Positions 34,694-47,067 of a stretch of DNA of 64,000 nt are shown here, in pieces. How positions within the stretch are numbered: position 1 is the stretch's first letter; each line of letters begins with the position of its first letter. The stretch comes from Paragonimus skrjabini miyazakii (Eukaryota; Platyhelminthes; Trematoda; Plagiorchiida; Troglotrematidae), in assembly GCA_014338405.1 (NCBI GenBank), contig JTDE01001109.1, positions 53,303 to 117,302 of the forward strand, given 5' to 3'. Under the pieces are notes generated by a model, which was given only the letters and a program-made list of their open reading frames with translations, was not told where the DNA came from and ran no database searches. Position numbers and translations under genes: made by a program.

Positions 34694-36124
34694 CTAAACT
34701 ATACAAAACAATGGCTCATTATAAATTTTATATGAAGGTTTTTTAAATCATCCATTGTGTCTTATTGTTTGTTTAGCTAAGTAGACTGAATGAGAGCAGT
34801 ATGTAACTGTTGAAAATTTATCTCCCTGAGTGTATGGGGTGGTCACTAATGTGACCTGATGTTTACACACCAGCTTGGATTTCAAGACTGAAATCGTCCT
34901 TATAAACCTCTGCAGGCGTGAATGGTATTACTGGAAATCAAAAAAGTGACCGTTACACGTTATGAGATAAATAGTGAAAATCATAGGCAGCATTTCTTAG
35001 TTTAACTATTCTAGTTATAGTAGCAATGAGTTCAGGTATATATATTTAGTGCTTACAGATATATTCATCACCATTAAACACCGTCACAAAATAACCAATT
35101 AAAAGTTCTACAAGCGGCAAAAAAAATCCACCAATCTGATCCAAAACATAGCTGATCCAAGATCACAGTGGCTTACTTCAGTAGTGCAAATCCAAAAAAA
35201 TCACCATGAAAGTGGATGACAGAGGCAATCCATCATTTCTACATTTATGTCTGTTCGTCGATCGAGCAGACCAATTCAAAGATCACTTCAACAAGAAAAA
35301 CTGAAATTGGTCTTTATACGCCCTTCCATAACATTTTACCCTGTAATACAAAGGGACTTTGATCTACTGTTTGTTAAACAGAGCACAAATTATGTGAACA
35401 CCGCATATGTTCCGATGCAAATCGTGGCATATTCGAAAATGTTCAGTGAAAATGAATGTCATAAAAGATTTGTGGAAAAAAAATTTCTCTCAGGAATAGT
35501 AACTGAACTCGTTCACAAAGCTAGATAGTCAGAGGAGCTTACAACTGCAATTCAGGATGCCGTAACGCTTATCATGTAAACCAACTAGGTACCGCTGTTA
35601 GGCCTTAAAGTTTGGTTTTTTTAAACCTGTACGTACTCTCTTGCGTATTGTTTTTCATGTCTATTACTTTGAAATAGCCATAAGGTGGCTAACAAATAAA
35701 ATTAAGGAACACCAAACGTTTCGTAACCGTTCTGTAAGCCGATTTCACTGGCAATCAGTCCCTGTACAGTTGATACCTGCCAGTATCAAGTTAGTAAAAC
35801 CAGACGAACTTTTCGAAACATTTACAAGTCCGTAGAGAAAAGCCATCGTCACCTATGGATCTATAACTATGTGTGTAGAATCAAGTCCTTCACACCATTT
35901 GCCTTTTTTGACCGAATATCAGAAAGCCCTTTGAAATCAGGGCGCTGATGGTCATGAAGGGTGTGTACCGTTCCACTACGTACATCAACACCGTCGTCTT
36001 TCTCCAGTGGACTGTGATCCGGCTGTCAGTTACTTAGCAAATCAAATAACTTGTTTTTCTCTGCATAGATAAATCACACATACCTTAGCCAAATGATGTG
36101 AATTACTGAAAACATGTAAACTCG
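34694..36124. other. Non-coding, probably intron
   Basis: No supported exon or repeat. The 93-residue plus frame at 35247-35528 has no family resemblance and no splice context. Confidence 0.4.
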
Positions 36125-36186
36125 ACGTTCATCTAGTTTTGTCTAGTTGTCAACTTTTCTGAAAAATTCTAGACTTTCAAATATTC
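36125..36186. repeat. Copy of the foldback loop sequence
   Basis: About 60 bases (GTTCATCTAGTTTTGTCT through TCTAGACTTTCAAA) match the loop of the foldback at 38823-39031. The segment itself holds short GTCTAG/CTAGAC inverted halves. Confidence 0.7.
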
Positions 36187-36447
36187 TCTTGCGTTATTAA
36201 GCTATGTCGGCCTAAGGGTTTGCACATCATCAATACCGAATATGTATCCCAATTTGTTACCGTGAATGACAATCCACAAAACTAAGTCCAGTTTCTGACT
36301 GATTATTTCGTGTCAACGAGACTCATCGAATGAACTGTATCTGATTCAACGTAATTACCACAGACGATTTGGCATTTTCAACGATTTTGTAGTATTCCTT
36401 TTTATTCGATAGCATATTCCTACTATAATGTTCGTCATTTATGCTAC

Positions 36448-36986
36448 TGTGATATTGTGGTGGACTGTCAGGCAGGAAGTGCGAGCGTTCCAACTCTCGG
36501 CGGAATACCCCAACACAGGGGGAGGTGCGTTCAAACACCCACGGTGAGCGGATGGAGAACGGCGTGGGCTACCGGATGAGTCATCGCTCGACCGGATCGG
36601 ACCAACGGGCGAAACGTGGCAGCTGAAATAGGATGGATGACCAAATTGAAGGCGTGATTATTCCAACACCCTCAGGAATAACTCGACACGGCTGTAGAGT
36701 ACGTTCAAAGCCTACAGTAGATAGACGGAGGATAGTACGAGCGACCGGACAAGCCATTGCTCAACGCACTCGGATAAACGGACGAGGAATGGCAGGCGGA
36801 AAAACCCCGGGTAGAAGGCACCAATCACACATCTAAACCGGGTAGAAGTGCACACGACGCGTGAACGGGAACCTGGGGGGTGTTGTGGACTGGAATGCTG
36901 ACTCATAAACGCGAGCGCGCGCGTAGAATGTGAACTAGCGTGTTGGACAATAAAGATTGTGCTTTATTGGACGCCTTTTCGCTACA
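36448..36986 (+). repeat. Solo LTR of a Gypsy family (long form)
   Basis: This LTR of about 539 bases starts TGTGATATTG and ends CGCTACA. It carries an AATAAA signal within GGACAATAAAGATTG near its end. It is related to the LTRs of the 15-19.5 kb element but contains a tandem duplication of the central segment. No internal Gypsy sequence flanks it. The flanking four bases are CTAC and ATAT, so no target duplication is visible. Confidence 0.82.
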
Positions 36987-37488
36987 ATATGTATCAATAT
37001 GCCCAAATATTGTAAAATAGTTTTTGGACACAACAAGTTGAAGTAGTCTGAAAGGGTGATCACACCAGTTATCCTTCGAGTTACGAGTCGATGCTCTTAT
37101 CTGCTCGGTCACCAATTCTAGTTGAGTATATAGTGAACGCTGATATAATGCTGCGGATTATGATGGGGATTACGCTTGTTGATCCATAGATCGCATTTTG
37201 TCGCTTTCGTGTTCAACAGAATTTTACTGAGGTATACAAAACAGATATCCGTCAAGTCCCTGTGTCTTGTGATGGCACGTTTACTACCTAAGTGCCGTGC
37301 TCTGTTAATACACAGAGAATCGAATAATAAAAATCAAACAGGTTTCCGCTAATTCGCGAGTACAACAACCATGTCTTCATCTTAAGACGGACACTGAAGT
37401 ATGGGCCCTCCTTTCCGCAACTGACGGTTAATGTATTTTTTGACTAAAATACTACTTTTGACTTGGCTGCTCGACATGCCTTTTTGGG
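36987..37488. other. Non-coding stretch
   Basis: Nothing is recognised between the solo LTR and the RT relic. Confidence 0.45.
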
Positions 37489-38240
37489 ATGTCTTCATCG
37501 CATAGCAGTCACAGTGGAATAGGTCCATTTATAGAGGGCGTTGTAAGCCAATCCTGTTTGCAGAGTGCGCATTTATGGACGGCTATCTCAAGCGTCCTTA
37601 ATGTTAAATGGCGTTTGACAAATCTTCAGTCGCTTCTTTTCTCTTTGATCGTACGATGCATCATAATCTGGAAGCAGTACAGGGAGGGTACCGAGGACTT
37701 CGAAGTGGAACGTACACCAGTTAGTAAACTGGCTGATATTGAGTAGGCGGACGAGAATGTTTTGTTTATTTCTCTTACGGAGAACATGCAGACCACGCCG
37801 AACCAATTAAGTGATCTCACTGGTCCCTATGATGTGTATTTTCCAGCCTCGAATGGCAAAACGTTAAATGATTGAGTTGGCACTAGCTCCGTCATTTTTG
37901 TTGCTAGAAAGCCGCTGGAAACTGTCAACCGCTTCATCTACTTGAGTAATTTCATCTCATTAGTCCGTAGTATTGCTTACGAAGTGCCCATGAGGACAGC
38001 AAAGGCGTGTCGCGGATTGGCCAACCGCAAAGAGCCCATACCGCGTTCAGTTTTGTTCTGTCAATCAGAAACTTGAACCACTTGTGCGGAATATGCGGAG
38101 AGACTTTCGGTAACCAAAGCCGTTTTTTCGTCAGTTAGCCTGTATCAAATGGACCAAGTATCAGCGACGCGACAGTCCATTGGCGCATATTTGGGTAGCG
38201 TGCGAATTCGTGGCCGAAAAAGGAGATAGTGGAAATGCGC
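37489..38240 (+). mobile_element. RTE-type reverse transcriptase relic
   Basis: The plus strand encodes the palm and thumb of a LINE reverse transcriptase. SKLADIE is followed by a stop exactly at the Tyr of the YADD box and then ADENVLF, so the box reads stop-A-D-E. Downstream come LTENMQTTPNQLSDL, ETVNRFIYLSNFIS and KACRGLANR, matching the thumb of the minus-strand RTE copy (VDRSVYLGSCIS, ISKARAVFTNL). A frameshift follows, then ERLSVTKAVFSS and a SAYLGSVRIRGR end piece. It is clearly inactive. Confidence 0.74.
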
Positions 38241-38822
38241 AGTTTTCGCTGTTTAGGTTGTGTTCCATATGCTGACAACATCTGGCGTAACATGCATTGT
38301 TTGACGTGAATGTTGATAGCTGGAGAAGTCTACAAGGTAGCCATGTGTTGAGGTGATCATAGGCTGTATGAAAACCTTGACCACCCACCTGAATGAATTT
38401 GGTAAGTACCGTTTGCCTGATCGGTTAGTTCACAATCATTCACACTGCCGGTTGGAAACGTTTCCAGACATGGCAATGTATCACAATAACTTGAGAGCAT
38501 GTATCTGCAAGATTGTTGACTTATTTTTCACGAAACGTCATTGTTGTTTTCGTTCGTTGACATTTTATCCCCTCTTTCTTCTTTTTTATACGTTCGTACT
38601 CATTTACTGCTCTGATATTTTGCGAACGATTGTCTGGTCCAAAAGAAGCCTTAACTACATTATCAACAGACACGGCTCAGCATTGAAAATCATGACGACA
38701 TTTTAGCGATCAAAAACTGATAAATTTTGTAATACAAAAGTCATTACTAAGCTCAGTAATTTCAAACTATTAAGCTGCACAATTTTCGACTGGTACATTG
38801 TGAAGTATTTGGAATGCAGTAT
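38241..38822. other. Non-coding stretch
   Basis: A 117-residue plus frame (38353-38706) covers most of it but shows no motif. Confidence 0.4.
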
Positions 38823-39031
38823 TTCATATAGACTAAACGTCACCCACAATTGGTCGCAGCTGTTGCATTCCCATAGACTTTCCAGTCAGCCCCTTTCGGA
38901 AAGACATTCATCTAGTTTTGTCTGGTTGCTAATTTATCTGAAGAATTCTAGACTTTCAAACATTCCAACTGGAAATTCTATGGGAACGCGACAGCTGCGA
39001 CCAATTGTAGATGATGTTCAATTTATATGAA
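38823..39031. repeat. Foldback repeat built from hammerhead-SINE tails
   Basis: The left arm 38823-38886 is the reverse complement of the right arm 38968-39031 (64 bases each, about 85% alike by eye), with a loop of 81 bases. Both arms are 3' ends of the hammerhead SINE. The loop is found again at 36125-36186. The right flank is shared with 22400-22441. Confidence 0.8.
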
Positions 39032-41849
39032 GACCAAAATCCCCTACTACTCATCAGTAATGCAGTATTTGATTTGCTATCAACGAAAAACCTAATTGGA
39101 GCTAAGCGAATCAGAAGAACTCAACGAAAACAAATCATTTTCAACTTCGTTGATTACACTTTGTAATTTATTTTTCATATTGAACGTAGTTAGAAGAAAT
39201 CAGATTTAGTTATTCCTCGAAATAAAGTTGAATGAAGAAAATAAAAACGGACAATTGAACAAGTTATTGCCCGATGAATTTCACTGCATGTACTGAGATG
39301 TTAGTGACAATAACAGCAATCAGGTAAATTTGATGAAAAGAGAACACAAAGCCGCAACATAAACAAACAAACAATGAAACTGATTTATCACGGTTTCAGA
39401 ATGAAGATCGTGTCTCTACGGTGTCAGAGTGAAAGCAGTAATCAACTCAGTTAACAGAATTTGTTGGCTGCTGGTTACGTAAAAAAATTTGAGGGTGTTA
39501 ACTACGATTGTCTGATATCCGAAATCATACAAGCAGTGAGCGAACTATGTTTACGCAAAACCAATTACCGAGCTCTGTTCCATCTTACGTTCAACCGAAA
39601 CGGAAACAGGTCCGAACATTCTGTTGTGCAACTGCCGTTCTACAGATGTCGGCCACCCTTCTGCTAACAGAAAGGTACGATCGTAAATCAGAAGATGCTG
39701 CGATAAATACTGGGTTTTACTACATGCTTATGTGTAGGCCATCATTCCATTTTCTTCAGTCTTGTTTGTCTCCGCCATATAAATAGCAACACAATAGGAT
39801 GTACTTGATAAGGTGTAGCGAAAGTCGCCAGATGTTAAATTGTGTTGTTTTTTGCTTTATTTTCTCAAATAGAAGAAAGGAACAGAAACAAAACGGTACG
39901 CGAGAACTGTCACTCTTGCACATTCATACATCGCATTGGTCAGACAAATCATACCAAAATGCTCCGAGTTGGATGTAAAACATGGAGTTTGAATAGCACA
40001 AAGCATCTAATGTTGAGGATCGCGGATATAAAGCTTGAGTGCAAGACCACAGTAGCTCACAAGGTAATATTATACAGACAGACAAGTACCATTTGAGAAC
40101 ATCTGGAAAGACCAGCGGAAAACTAAAACGAAATAACGAACAAGAATGATTATGGGACGAAGGAGGTCAAAAAGGGTTGCATCGCTTAAGTTGTGGTAAA
40201 CACGTCTTAAACATGAAAAAATATTAAGTTCACAAAATACTCCTAGAACATAAAGTAAACACTTATTAAATTGCCATGAAATAAACAGGCTAATAGAAAT
40301 CACAACGTGACAGGTTGAATACCGAAAATCTCGATGGAAACTTCTACATTGGTTAAAATGTCTTGTCAGATGGGAAGTTTATTAAAGTGCAATAGCTGTT
40401 ATCAAAGTTGCTATGGTATTCATTTAATATTAGTCCACTGCATGTAAAAGTGGATGATAAGACGGAAAACAAATCTACGTTGTCGCTGGTTAGTAATTTG
40501 CTTCCAAGAAACCACAATGGTATACTATGAATATTGAAACGCACTAAGTCAACAATATCAAAATCATGGAACACTCGATCCTTCCATAAGTTGTGGATAT
40601 ATACAAATACCAATCACGGCAATGTAAAAATGAAAACATTGCTCAAAATTGTTTCTAAAAATGTGGGAAACAGTGGAAAATTCACATAGAAATATGGTCT
40701 GAGACGGTTAGAACTTTAATAGAGTGTCATCCAATAGTAAAATCTGGTCCTAACGTTTGTTCTATTGGTTCCCCATTAACGTTCTGTCAAATAATTAACG
40801 GAATATACATCACTCTTGACATAAAATGTCCATGGCGTGCCTTATAGTGACACTTTACCCACGTTCTGATGCTCTGTCTCTGACACATCCGAAACCAATG
40901 TTTATGACATTTGGAAATCAGTCAGGAATGAACATCAAAAATATACGAATAGATTTTCACGAAGGTTGAGCAATCTGTGTAACAGAATTTTTCAAAAGAA
41001 TCGTCTGCTTGAATTGAATAAATGTTCACGCTCAACAAATCTATGTTACCAAAAAAAAAAATCTCCCATAGAACAAAAATCTGGGCAGCTGTTTCAAATT
41101 TGTACACATCGGACGCGTTCGCTGATCACCTGTTTCATAAACCGACCCAAACCAGAAACAGCTGATTTGAACTACGACTGTGCGCCACCATCCCATTCAC
41201 GTTTATGTGGATTGTACGAATCCGCATTCCACGAATACCAATGACCGGAATTTGATATACTGTGCACATTGATTTTATCAAATGCTCAACTTTGAGAATG
41301 AGGCAGTGTGAAAGCTCTGGACAGGAGTAGGGCAGATCAATTAAATGTAAATCATCAAAACAGTCACGTCAACATGAAGCAGATTATCAGGTTTATCCAG
41401 ATTTTCACATTTTTACATCTCTAATAGCTGAAAACTCATATTCAAACATATTAATTTGGTTGAAGTCACTGTTTTGTTAAATGTAATAAAAAATTGTTTT
41501 GACTGTTTATCTGATTGTTATTATCTGATTAATAGTTTGCAGTAACCCAAATCAACGACCAATCGCCGGTACACAGTGGTCACAGACACAAACTCCAGTC
41601 ATACATTCGGTAAAACAAGCCAACATAGTTGAACTGTACGGAAGCTTCGAAGTGAGTATAAACACCACTTACTACGATTGGTTTTGCATTTAACAGAAAT
41701 CGCCCAGATGTGGATAGTAAAGTGAACTGGTTACGCAAGTGTTTCACAGTGTCAACAGTTGCATGTACACATCACGTGGTTATGAGTGAACGTTTAAGTG
41801 GATCTTATTATAGAACCTCTTCAGATGGCTGACATATGTATGCACATAA
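39032..41849. other. Long non-coding stretch
   Basis: No exon, RNA or repeat copy is supported over about 2.8 kb. Minus frames at 40353-40613 and 40922-41107 have no motifs. Confidence 0.4.
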
Positions 41850-41867
41850 CATCATCATCATCATCAT
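41850..41867 (-). repeat. (CAT)6 terminal repeat of the LINE
   Basis: Six CAT units lie just beyond the conserved 3' region of the RTE copy. Confidence 0.85.
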
Positions 41868-42558
41868 AGACAGCAATACATCAGTGGTTCAAATTGAGGC
41901 TTAACTGCCAATCACGAAGGAAAAAAGAAAGAAAAAAAACCTATATGCTAAAAATAGCTACGTCCATATTAAAACATGCAATACCAAGGCGCCAAGACCT
42001 TGCGAATAAACAACCGAGCTGAAAGTGAAAGTAAGGCGTCATCAGCGAAACAGCTTCCTTACGACCTTTACTGCCCCGCGTCATTAAGTGCATCCACTTC
42101 ACAGACAACTCCGATAAACAACGACAACATTCACGCCACTGAGATCGGTTAGCCGCCATCTCACCTAACATATCAAACCACTGACTCTGCGAGTCGCAAG
42201 GGCCCCACCTCTAGAGAAGAACCCGATCTACAGTGACTAGCCCCTTCATGAACGATTTCATTCGTCTACGTCAGGTCACCATTTGTCCACGTCGCACCTT
42301 AGGCCAGTCGGCCGCAGAATCGGCAAACAGTGCTCGGTGTGGCAGACGACTAACTGGCATTCTTAGTACATGACTTAACCATCTAAGTCTGTGCAAACGT
42401 AAGGACTGAACAAGAGAACCCGTTAGACAATAAATGCCAAACACCCGCTTCCTAACCTCCTCGTTGCTTACTCGCTGGTGTCACCCGATACGAGCGATTG
42501 AACGCAGAGATCAGTGGTCAAATACCTGGAGACGGTTCACGTCTTCTACCCTGATCGG

Positions 42559-42978
42559 TCAGGCTTCGCTGCCGTATACAGCCTTCACTGTTGTCTGATA
42601 TACGCGACCCTTAAGCTTCAGAGAGATATCTTTCTGTCGCCATAAGTGCCCCAGATTAGTAAACACCGCCCTAGCCTTGGAAATACACGCCCTCATTTCA
42701 CTCTTTACACCTCCGCCGCCGTCGCTGATGCAGCTTCCCAGATATACAGACCGGTCAACAACCTCCATGACTTCGTTATCTAACAGTAAACCTACGTAAT
42801 TGCAGCAATCTTGCAGAAGCACTTTGCATTTTAAGACTGCAAAATGCATTCTGAAGTATTTAGCAGAACGCGAAATTGCATTCAGCGTTGCTTGTGCCAC
42901 CTGAAAGTTGTCAAACAGCAACATCTTGTCGTCAACGTAATCAAGATCATTCAGCCTTCCATCAGGTAGAAGGTCCAC
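42559..42978 (-). pseudogene. RTE reverse transcriptase: YVDD box and thumb
   Basis: This 139-codon frame starts at the YxDD segment (RLNDLDYVDDKMLLF near residue 8-22), followed by KYFRMHFAVLKCKVLL, VDRSVYLGSCISDGGG, SKARAVFTNLGHLWRQKDIS and a VKAVYGSEA end. Order and spacing match RTE reverse transcriptases. The catalytic Asp pair is intact here, unlike in the other RT relics of the window. The upstream fingers and palm lie in other frames. Confidence 0.85.
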
Positions 42979-43114
42979 GCCGGCATCTTGTGACTACCGG
43001 AGACAAACCTCCATGAGTTCGTCCATGACAAAGTTGAACAAAAATGGCGAAAAGGGACAGCCTTGACAAACGCCGCTCCTGATACTGAAACTGTCAGACA
43101 GCTCACCGTAAACC

Positions 43115-43333
43115 CTAACCTGAGCCGAAGTAGGGGAATAAAGCACAAACAGTGATGTTCACATACTTGGTCGGTACACCTCTGCGTTTAATTGACTCCA
43201 AAAGTGTAGATCGATCCACTGAACCGAACGCACTTTTATAGTCGGGGAATACAGCGATTGTTGGCCGACGGTACACATGACGCTGCTCCAGAAGTTGACA
43301 GAGGGTAAAATGTGATCTATACATCCCCGTCAA
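43115..43333 (-). pseudogene. RTE reverse transcriptase: palm motif A
   Basis: The frame encodes EQRHVYRRPTIAVFPDYKSA followed by FGSVDRSTLLESIKRRG, corresponding to motif A of the RT palm (DxKSAFDSVDR). It is separated by frameshifts from the YVDD segment downstream and from the finger segment upstream. Confidence 0.78.
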
Positions 43334-44179
43334 GGACGAAACCCTGCCTGTTCTTCTCTAATGTTTAACTCACGAGCTGCAGTGAGTCGACGAAGTATAA
43401 CGGATGCCAGAACCCTTGAAATGACTGGGGTCAAATTAATTCCCCTATGGTTTTCACAAGAGCCCCAGGCTCATTTTTTTAAAATGGGAACTATTATCAA
43501 GGGACCCCAGCAAGGAGGGATGGTCTCCGTCGTCCAAACAAGTTGAAACAACCGAGTCAAGGCCTCTACTAACAACTCTCCACCCTATTTGAAAAGCGCC
43601 GGCACGATACCATTTAGACCAGCAGCCCAATTACGGTTGAGAGCCGAGATGCAATTGCGAACCTCAGTCTTAGTAGGTGGTTCCAAATTTACCGACCAGG
43701 GTGCTACGTCACAGGTTTGTGACGGCAACACAATGGAAGCAGGAGGCCAGCTAAATTGACACTCAAAGTGTTACGCCCAACACTCTAACCCTCTGGACTT
43801 ATTATAAATTAGTGTCATCGGCCTCATTGATAGCTTCATTGACGGACGGTCGCCTGGGACCAGTAGCATGGATCAGCTTAAAGAGTTTGCCGGTGTTCCC
43901 TGAGGTAAAAGCGGTTTCCATTTCCTTAACTTTTTCTACTAACCAGGCCACACGATCAACCTTTAGACTGCGTTTCACTTTCCTACGGACATCTCCTCTA
44001 GACTTATTGTGTGAACTACCAAAAAGAACCTTCCGTCTGGCTTCTAACAACTCCAGAGATTTCTCAGAAATCCAATATTTGTTAAACGTATGTACCTTTG
44101 TGCCGCATGCTATAGTACCTGCTTTCTGAATAGCCTGTGCAGTTTGTGTCCAGCAGCTACTAGGATCTTCGGAGTGAGT

Positions 44180-45112
44180 TTAACTAAGGCAGCTTTCTAA
44201 GCTGGTTTGGTACCTATACTTTACCGATGATAAAGCCAGTTTCTCAACAGCCAGTCGTTGCTGTTGATGGGGTCGTTGACCAGTAAAAGTAAGAACGAAA
44301 CGACAACATACCAATGCATGATCTGAGTCAAAGTACATGCTCCAATAAGAACGACGGTCTTGAATGCAACCACGCCACCTGTAACTAACAACTATGTGGT
44401 TTACATGAGACCATGCCTGGTTCGGAGAAGGCGGACGCCAATTATACCAATGACGTACACGATGCTTAAAACTAGTGCTGGCTAAAAACAACTTATGCTC
44501 AGTGCACAGCTGCAACAATCGTCCACCATTATCTGACCGATGTGACGCTATCCCAAACCTGCCACCTAAACGAGATTCGACCTCAACAAGGCGACCCACC
44601 TGAGTATTCGTATCTCCGATCAGAACGACTATGTCAGAGCTACGTATCGACCGAATGAGAGAGGCCAGATCCGAGTAAAATGCGTCTTGGACGCCGACGT
44701 CACTACAGTCAGTAGGAGCGTAAGCAGACACAGTGAACAAATTTTTGAAAGTCTTGCGTCTTGAGCTGGCCTTAACGGAACCTGCCAAGCGGACGTCACA
44801 AAGTCTACTGTTAACAGGAATCCAATCTATCAATGAGGCTGCGGCCGTCGTGCTACGGACTATACCTACTCCAGCCGGACCTGTAACAGCGGCTGTGGAG
44901 TTCCCCGAAGTGTGTAAACAGTATCGGGTAGACAATGCGGGTGTTGTTAGTTCCATACGCTGGCTACTGTCCTGGATCCTAGTTCCCGAGATACAGCAGA
45001 CATCGACATGCAAAGAGTCTGACGTTCGTGCAAGAGCGGCTCGTTGACCTATCTGTTTTAGAGTGCGAACGTTGAAGGCACTTATATTAATTCGCATTCT
45101 AGGTATAAGCAA
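44180..45112 (-). pseudogene. RTE endonuclease, long intact frame
   Basis: This frame of 310 codons covers almost the whole apurinic-type endonuclease domain. NVRTLKQIG lies near residue 14, SAYAPTD near 130, VVLIGDTNTQVG near 160, SHRSDNGGRL near 190, and a FDSDHALV end near 265, matching the metal-binding and catalytic Asp/His segments of the family. The SETR position near residue 42 reads SGTR, so the catalytic Glu is lost. The start chosen is the first Met, but copy 1 shows the domain frame extends further upstream, past a frame break at about 45100. Confidence 0.84.
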
Positions 45113-45700
45113 GGGGCAAGGGAGGCATGAGGTTCAATGGCTCAGTGTTACCACGGTTAGCTACATCCGTTGTGAGACCTGTAGAGTAACTATCAGAACT
45201 GGAGGTCGGGAGGGGCCTGAGAACGAAATTTGTTGGGACAGTGGGGGAGGGGTCAGCAGTAGCATGTTTCCGCCTATCCTCCCTGTTGTATGCAGCGGAT
45301 AGGGCGACCCGGTTTATACTGCGAGACGGCCGATGCAGTATGGAATTACTCGTGTTGCGAATACTCATGGTTGTGTATAGGCTGAGATACTGCCAGGGCG
45401 TCTAGACCTAGGCAGGAGAACGATTAAGGGTTCTCAACCAAAGCCTTTGACCCAAAAACCTATACCGCAAGGCAGCGGGTGGGTGGCAGTGTACCAAAAC
45501 TGGTACATTTTTCGGAGAAACATGCCAACATTCTTCCAACCCCCAACCTGGAGGACCAGGAGACTGGTTCGTCAAACATCTACCTACTGGCCTATCTGGT
45601 ATGAGTGACTCTGCCGGTGTGGTGGCCACACCGTCCAGTTTAGCTCAGTAGGTCATCGAGATGCGCAAGCCGTTACACCACATCAAGGTCCAATCTCGTT

Positions 45701-46063
45701 GTGACAATAACATAACAAAGTTAAACAGATTTCACATGAAGAACATACTTCCCTGTAACAAATGAAAAGGCGTTTCATTTAAGAAACAATTTATAACTGT
45801 CGCTAAAATTCCCATTGAATCCTAGAAGAGTGGACGTGACGAACAACTGTTTTCGATAATTCATCATCAGATCAATACAATAACATAGATTTAGCAAAAT
45901 CAAAAACAGTTTGTACACAACACAAAGAGATTTAGTAGAATGTCATTGGATCAAGCAGAAAGTTACAAAATATCCAGGCCTCTATAGGGCAGCCATTCAG
46001 AGAGCAGATCACCAGTGTTAACGATGAGTGGTTTGGAGTTCCACCCAGCATTACGTCACAAAG
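45701..46063. other. Non-coding, probable 3' flank of the Penelope fragment
   Basis: No motif. It may contain the 3' untranslated end of the neighbouring Penelope-like element. Confidence 0.4.
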
Positions 46064-46948
46064 TTATCGGTTGGAGTTTGGGTGGGCACGCAGACTGATG
46101 GTGTGACCTTTGGCCACGGCAACTGCAGGGCTTGCACGAATTTTGTGTGAACACAAAATCGGATTGCGTAATCGAATGGCGATCGATTGTGCAGTAGCCA
46201 ACATCCGTTGTCTGACCAGTTTGGGATGGTTTATCGAGACTTTGTAGACAACACGGAACGCCTGAGTGGGGTCAACCCGATGATCAGTATCTGCCAGATG
46301 CGCGACGACTGCACTGTTGATGGATTTGGTTGAACCTGTCCCAAACCACGCTAGATGGTGTTCTTTGGTCCGTTTTGGCAAACGCCTCGTCGTGCGACCT
46401 ACATATTCTGCCGTACAACAACAGGAAAGTGAGTATACAACCATGAACTGATCGAGAACAGGGAGTTTGTCTTTCAAGCTCAAAGTCAGCAGGGGGGTTG
46501 TGGTGAACCAACTGCGCAGCGTTGCCGCTGGAAATGTGCGCCTAAGAGCCTGATAAAGTCGACGGTTTAGTGTCTCTGTTGCAGTATCACTCTTAAAAGG
46601 GAGATAGATGAAAATGACCTTCTGTTCTACCGTGGTGATCTGATCCCGTGGCTTAGACACGATCATGTTCCGGGTTATGAAACGATCTTGGTAGCCATTT
46701 CTCCGCAACACGTTGGCGACTGTCTCCAGTTCTTGGTCCATTGTGTGCGTAGAGCAAATTTTCATTGCTCTACTATTCAGGCAGGGAACGATAAACGTGG
46801 TGTAGTTTACAATCGGTTTTAACATCAGTAATGACCAGGCAAACCTGGATTCTGATGCATGGGCTTGTAACATAACTGTTACTGACTCGAACCGAATTCG
46901 AGCTGTCGTTCCTACGTGGTGAGTTCGTCTAACCATAGAACCGGTCAA
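46064..46948 (-). mobile_element. Penelope-like element, C-terminal half with GIY-YIG nuclease
   Basis: An uninterrupted frame of 294 codons encodes the part of a Penelope protein after the reverse transcriptase. It has the linker SRAMKICSTHTMDQELE and RRNGYQDRFI, then IYLPFKSDTATETLNRRLY, RRTFPAATLRSWF, and the GIY-YIG module (VYSLSCCCTAEYVGRTTRRL then RTKEHHLAWF), with the conserved Cys pair, Arg and Glu in place. The final 100 residues (VVAHLADTDHRVDP, FRVVYKVS) match the other Penelope copy. The reverse transcriptase is missing, so it is 5'-truncated. On its 5' side, after about 120 bases, comes a solo Gypsy LTR. It is the least damaged transposon frame in the window. The first 60 residues of the frame may be read-through rather than protein. 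Confidence 0.84.
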
Positions 46949-47067
46949 TGAGGGTGCATAAGGGCGGAAGCATCGAAGTATTGTAGAACGTATATGTACA
47001 AACTGTAGCAGAACCTTTGTGTTACTTTACTGTCTGCATTGTGTTCAAGGTCATTTGGGACACGTAT

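Larger units (their letters stand above)
41850..45700 (-). mobile_element. RTE-type LINE, copy 2 (most complete)
   Basis: This minus-strand LINE of about 3.85 kb includes a 5' segment (45370-45700), an endonuclease (44180-45112), a linker (43802-44050), reverse transcriptase (42559-43600) and a 3' untranslated region ending in (CAT)6 on the plus strand, that is (ATG)n on the element strand. Ending in a short tandem repeat rather than poly(A) is typical of the RTE clade. Frameshifts break the RT around 42970, 43130 and 43330, so it is not autonomous. It aligns with copy 1 (1535-4690) and with the relic at 54600-57090. Confidence 0.86.

Noticed and set aside
41850..41867. (CAT)6 as an independent microsatellite
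   Set aside because: Its position exactly past the conserved LINE 3' region is better explained as the RTE terminal repeat.
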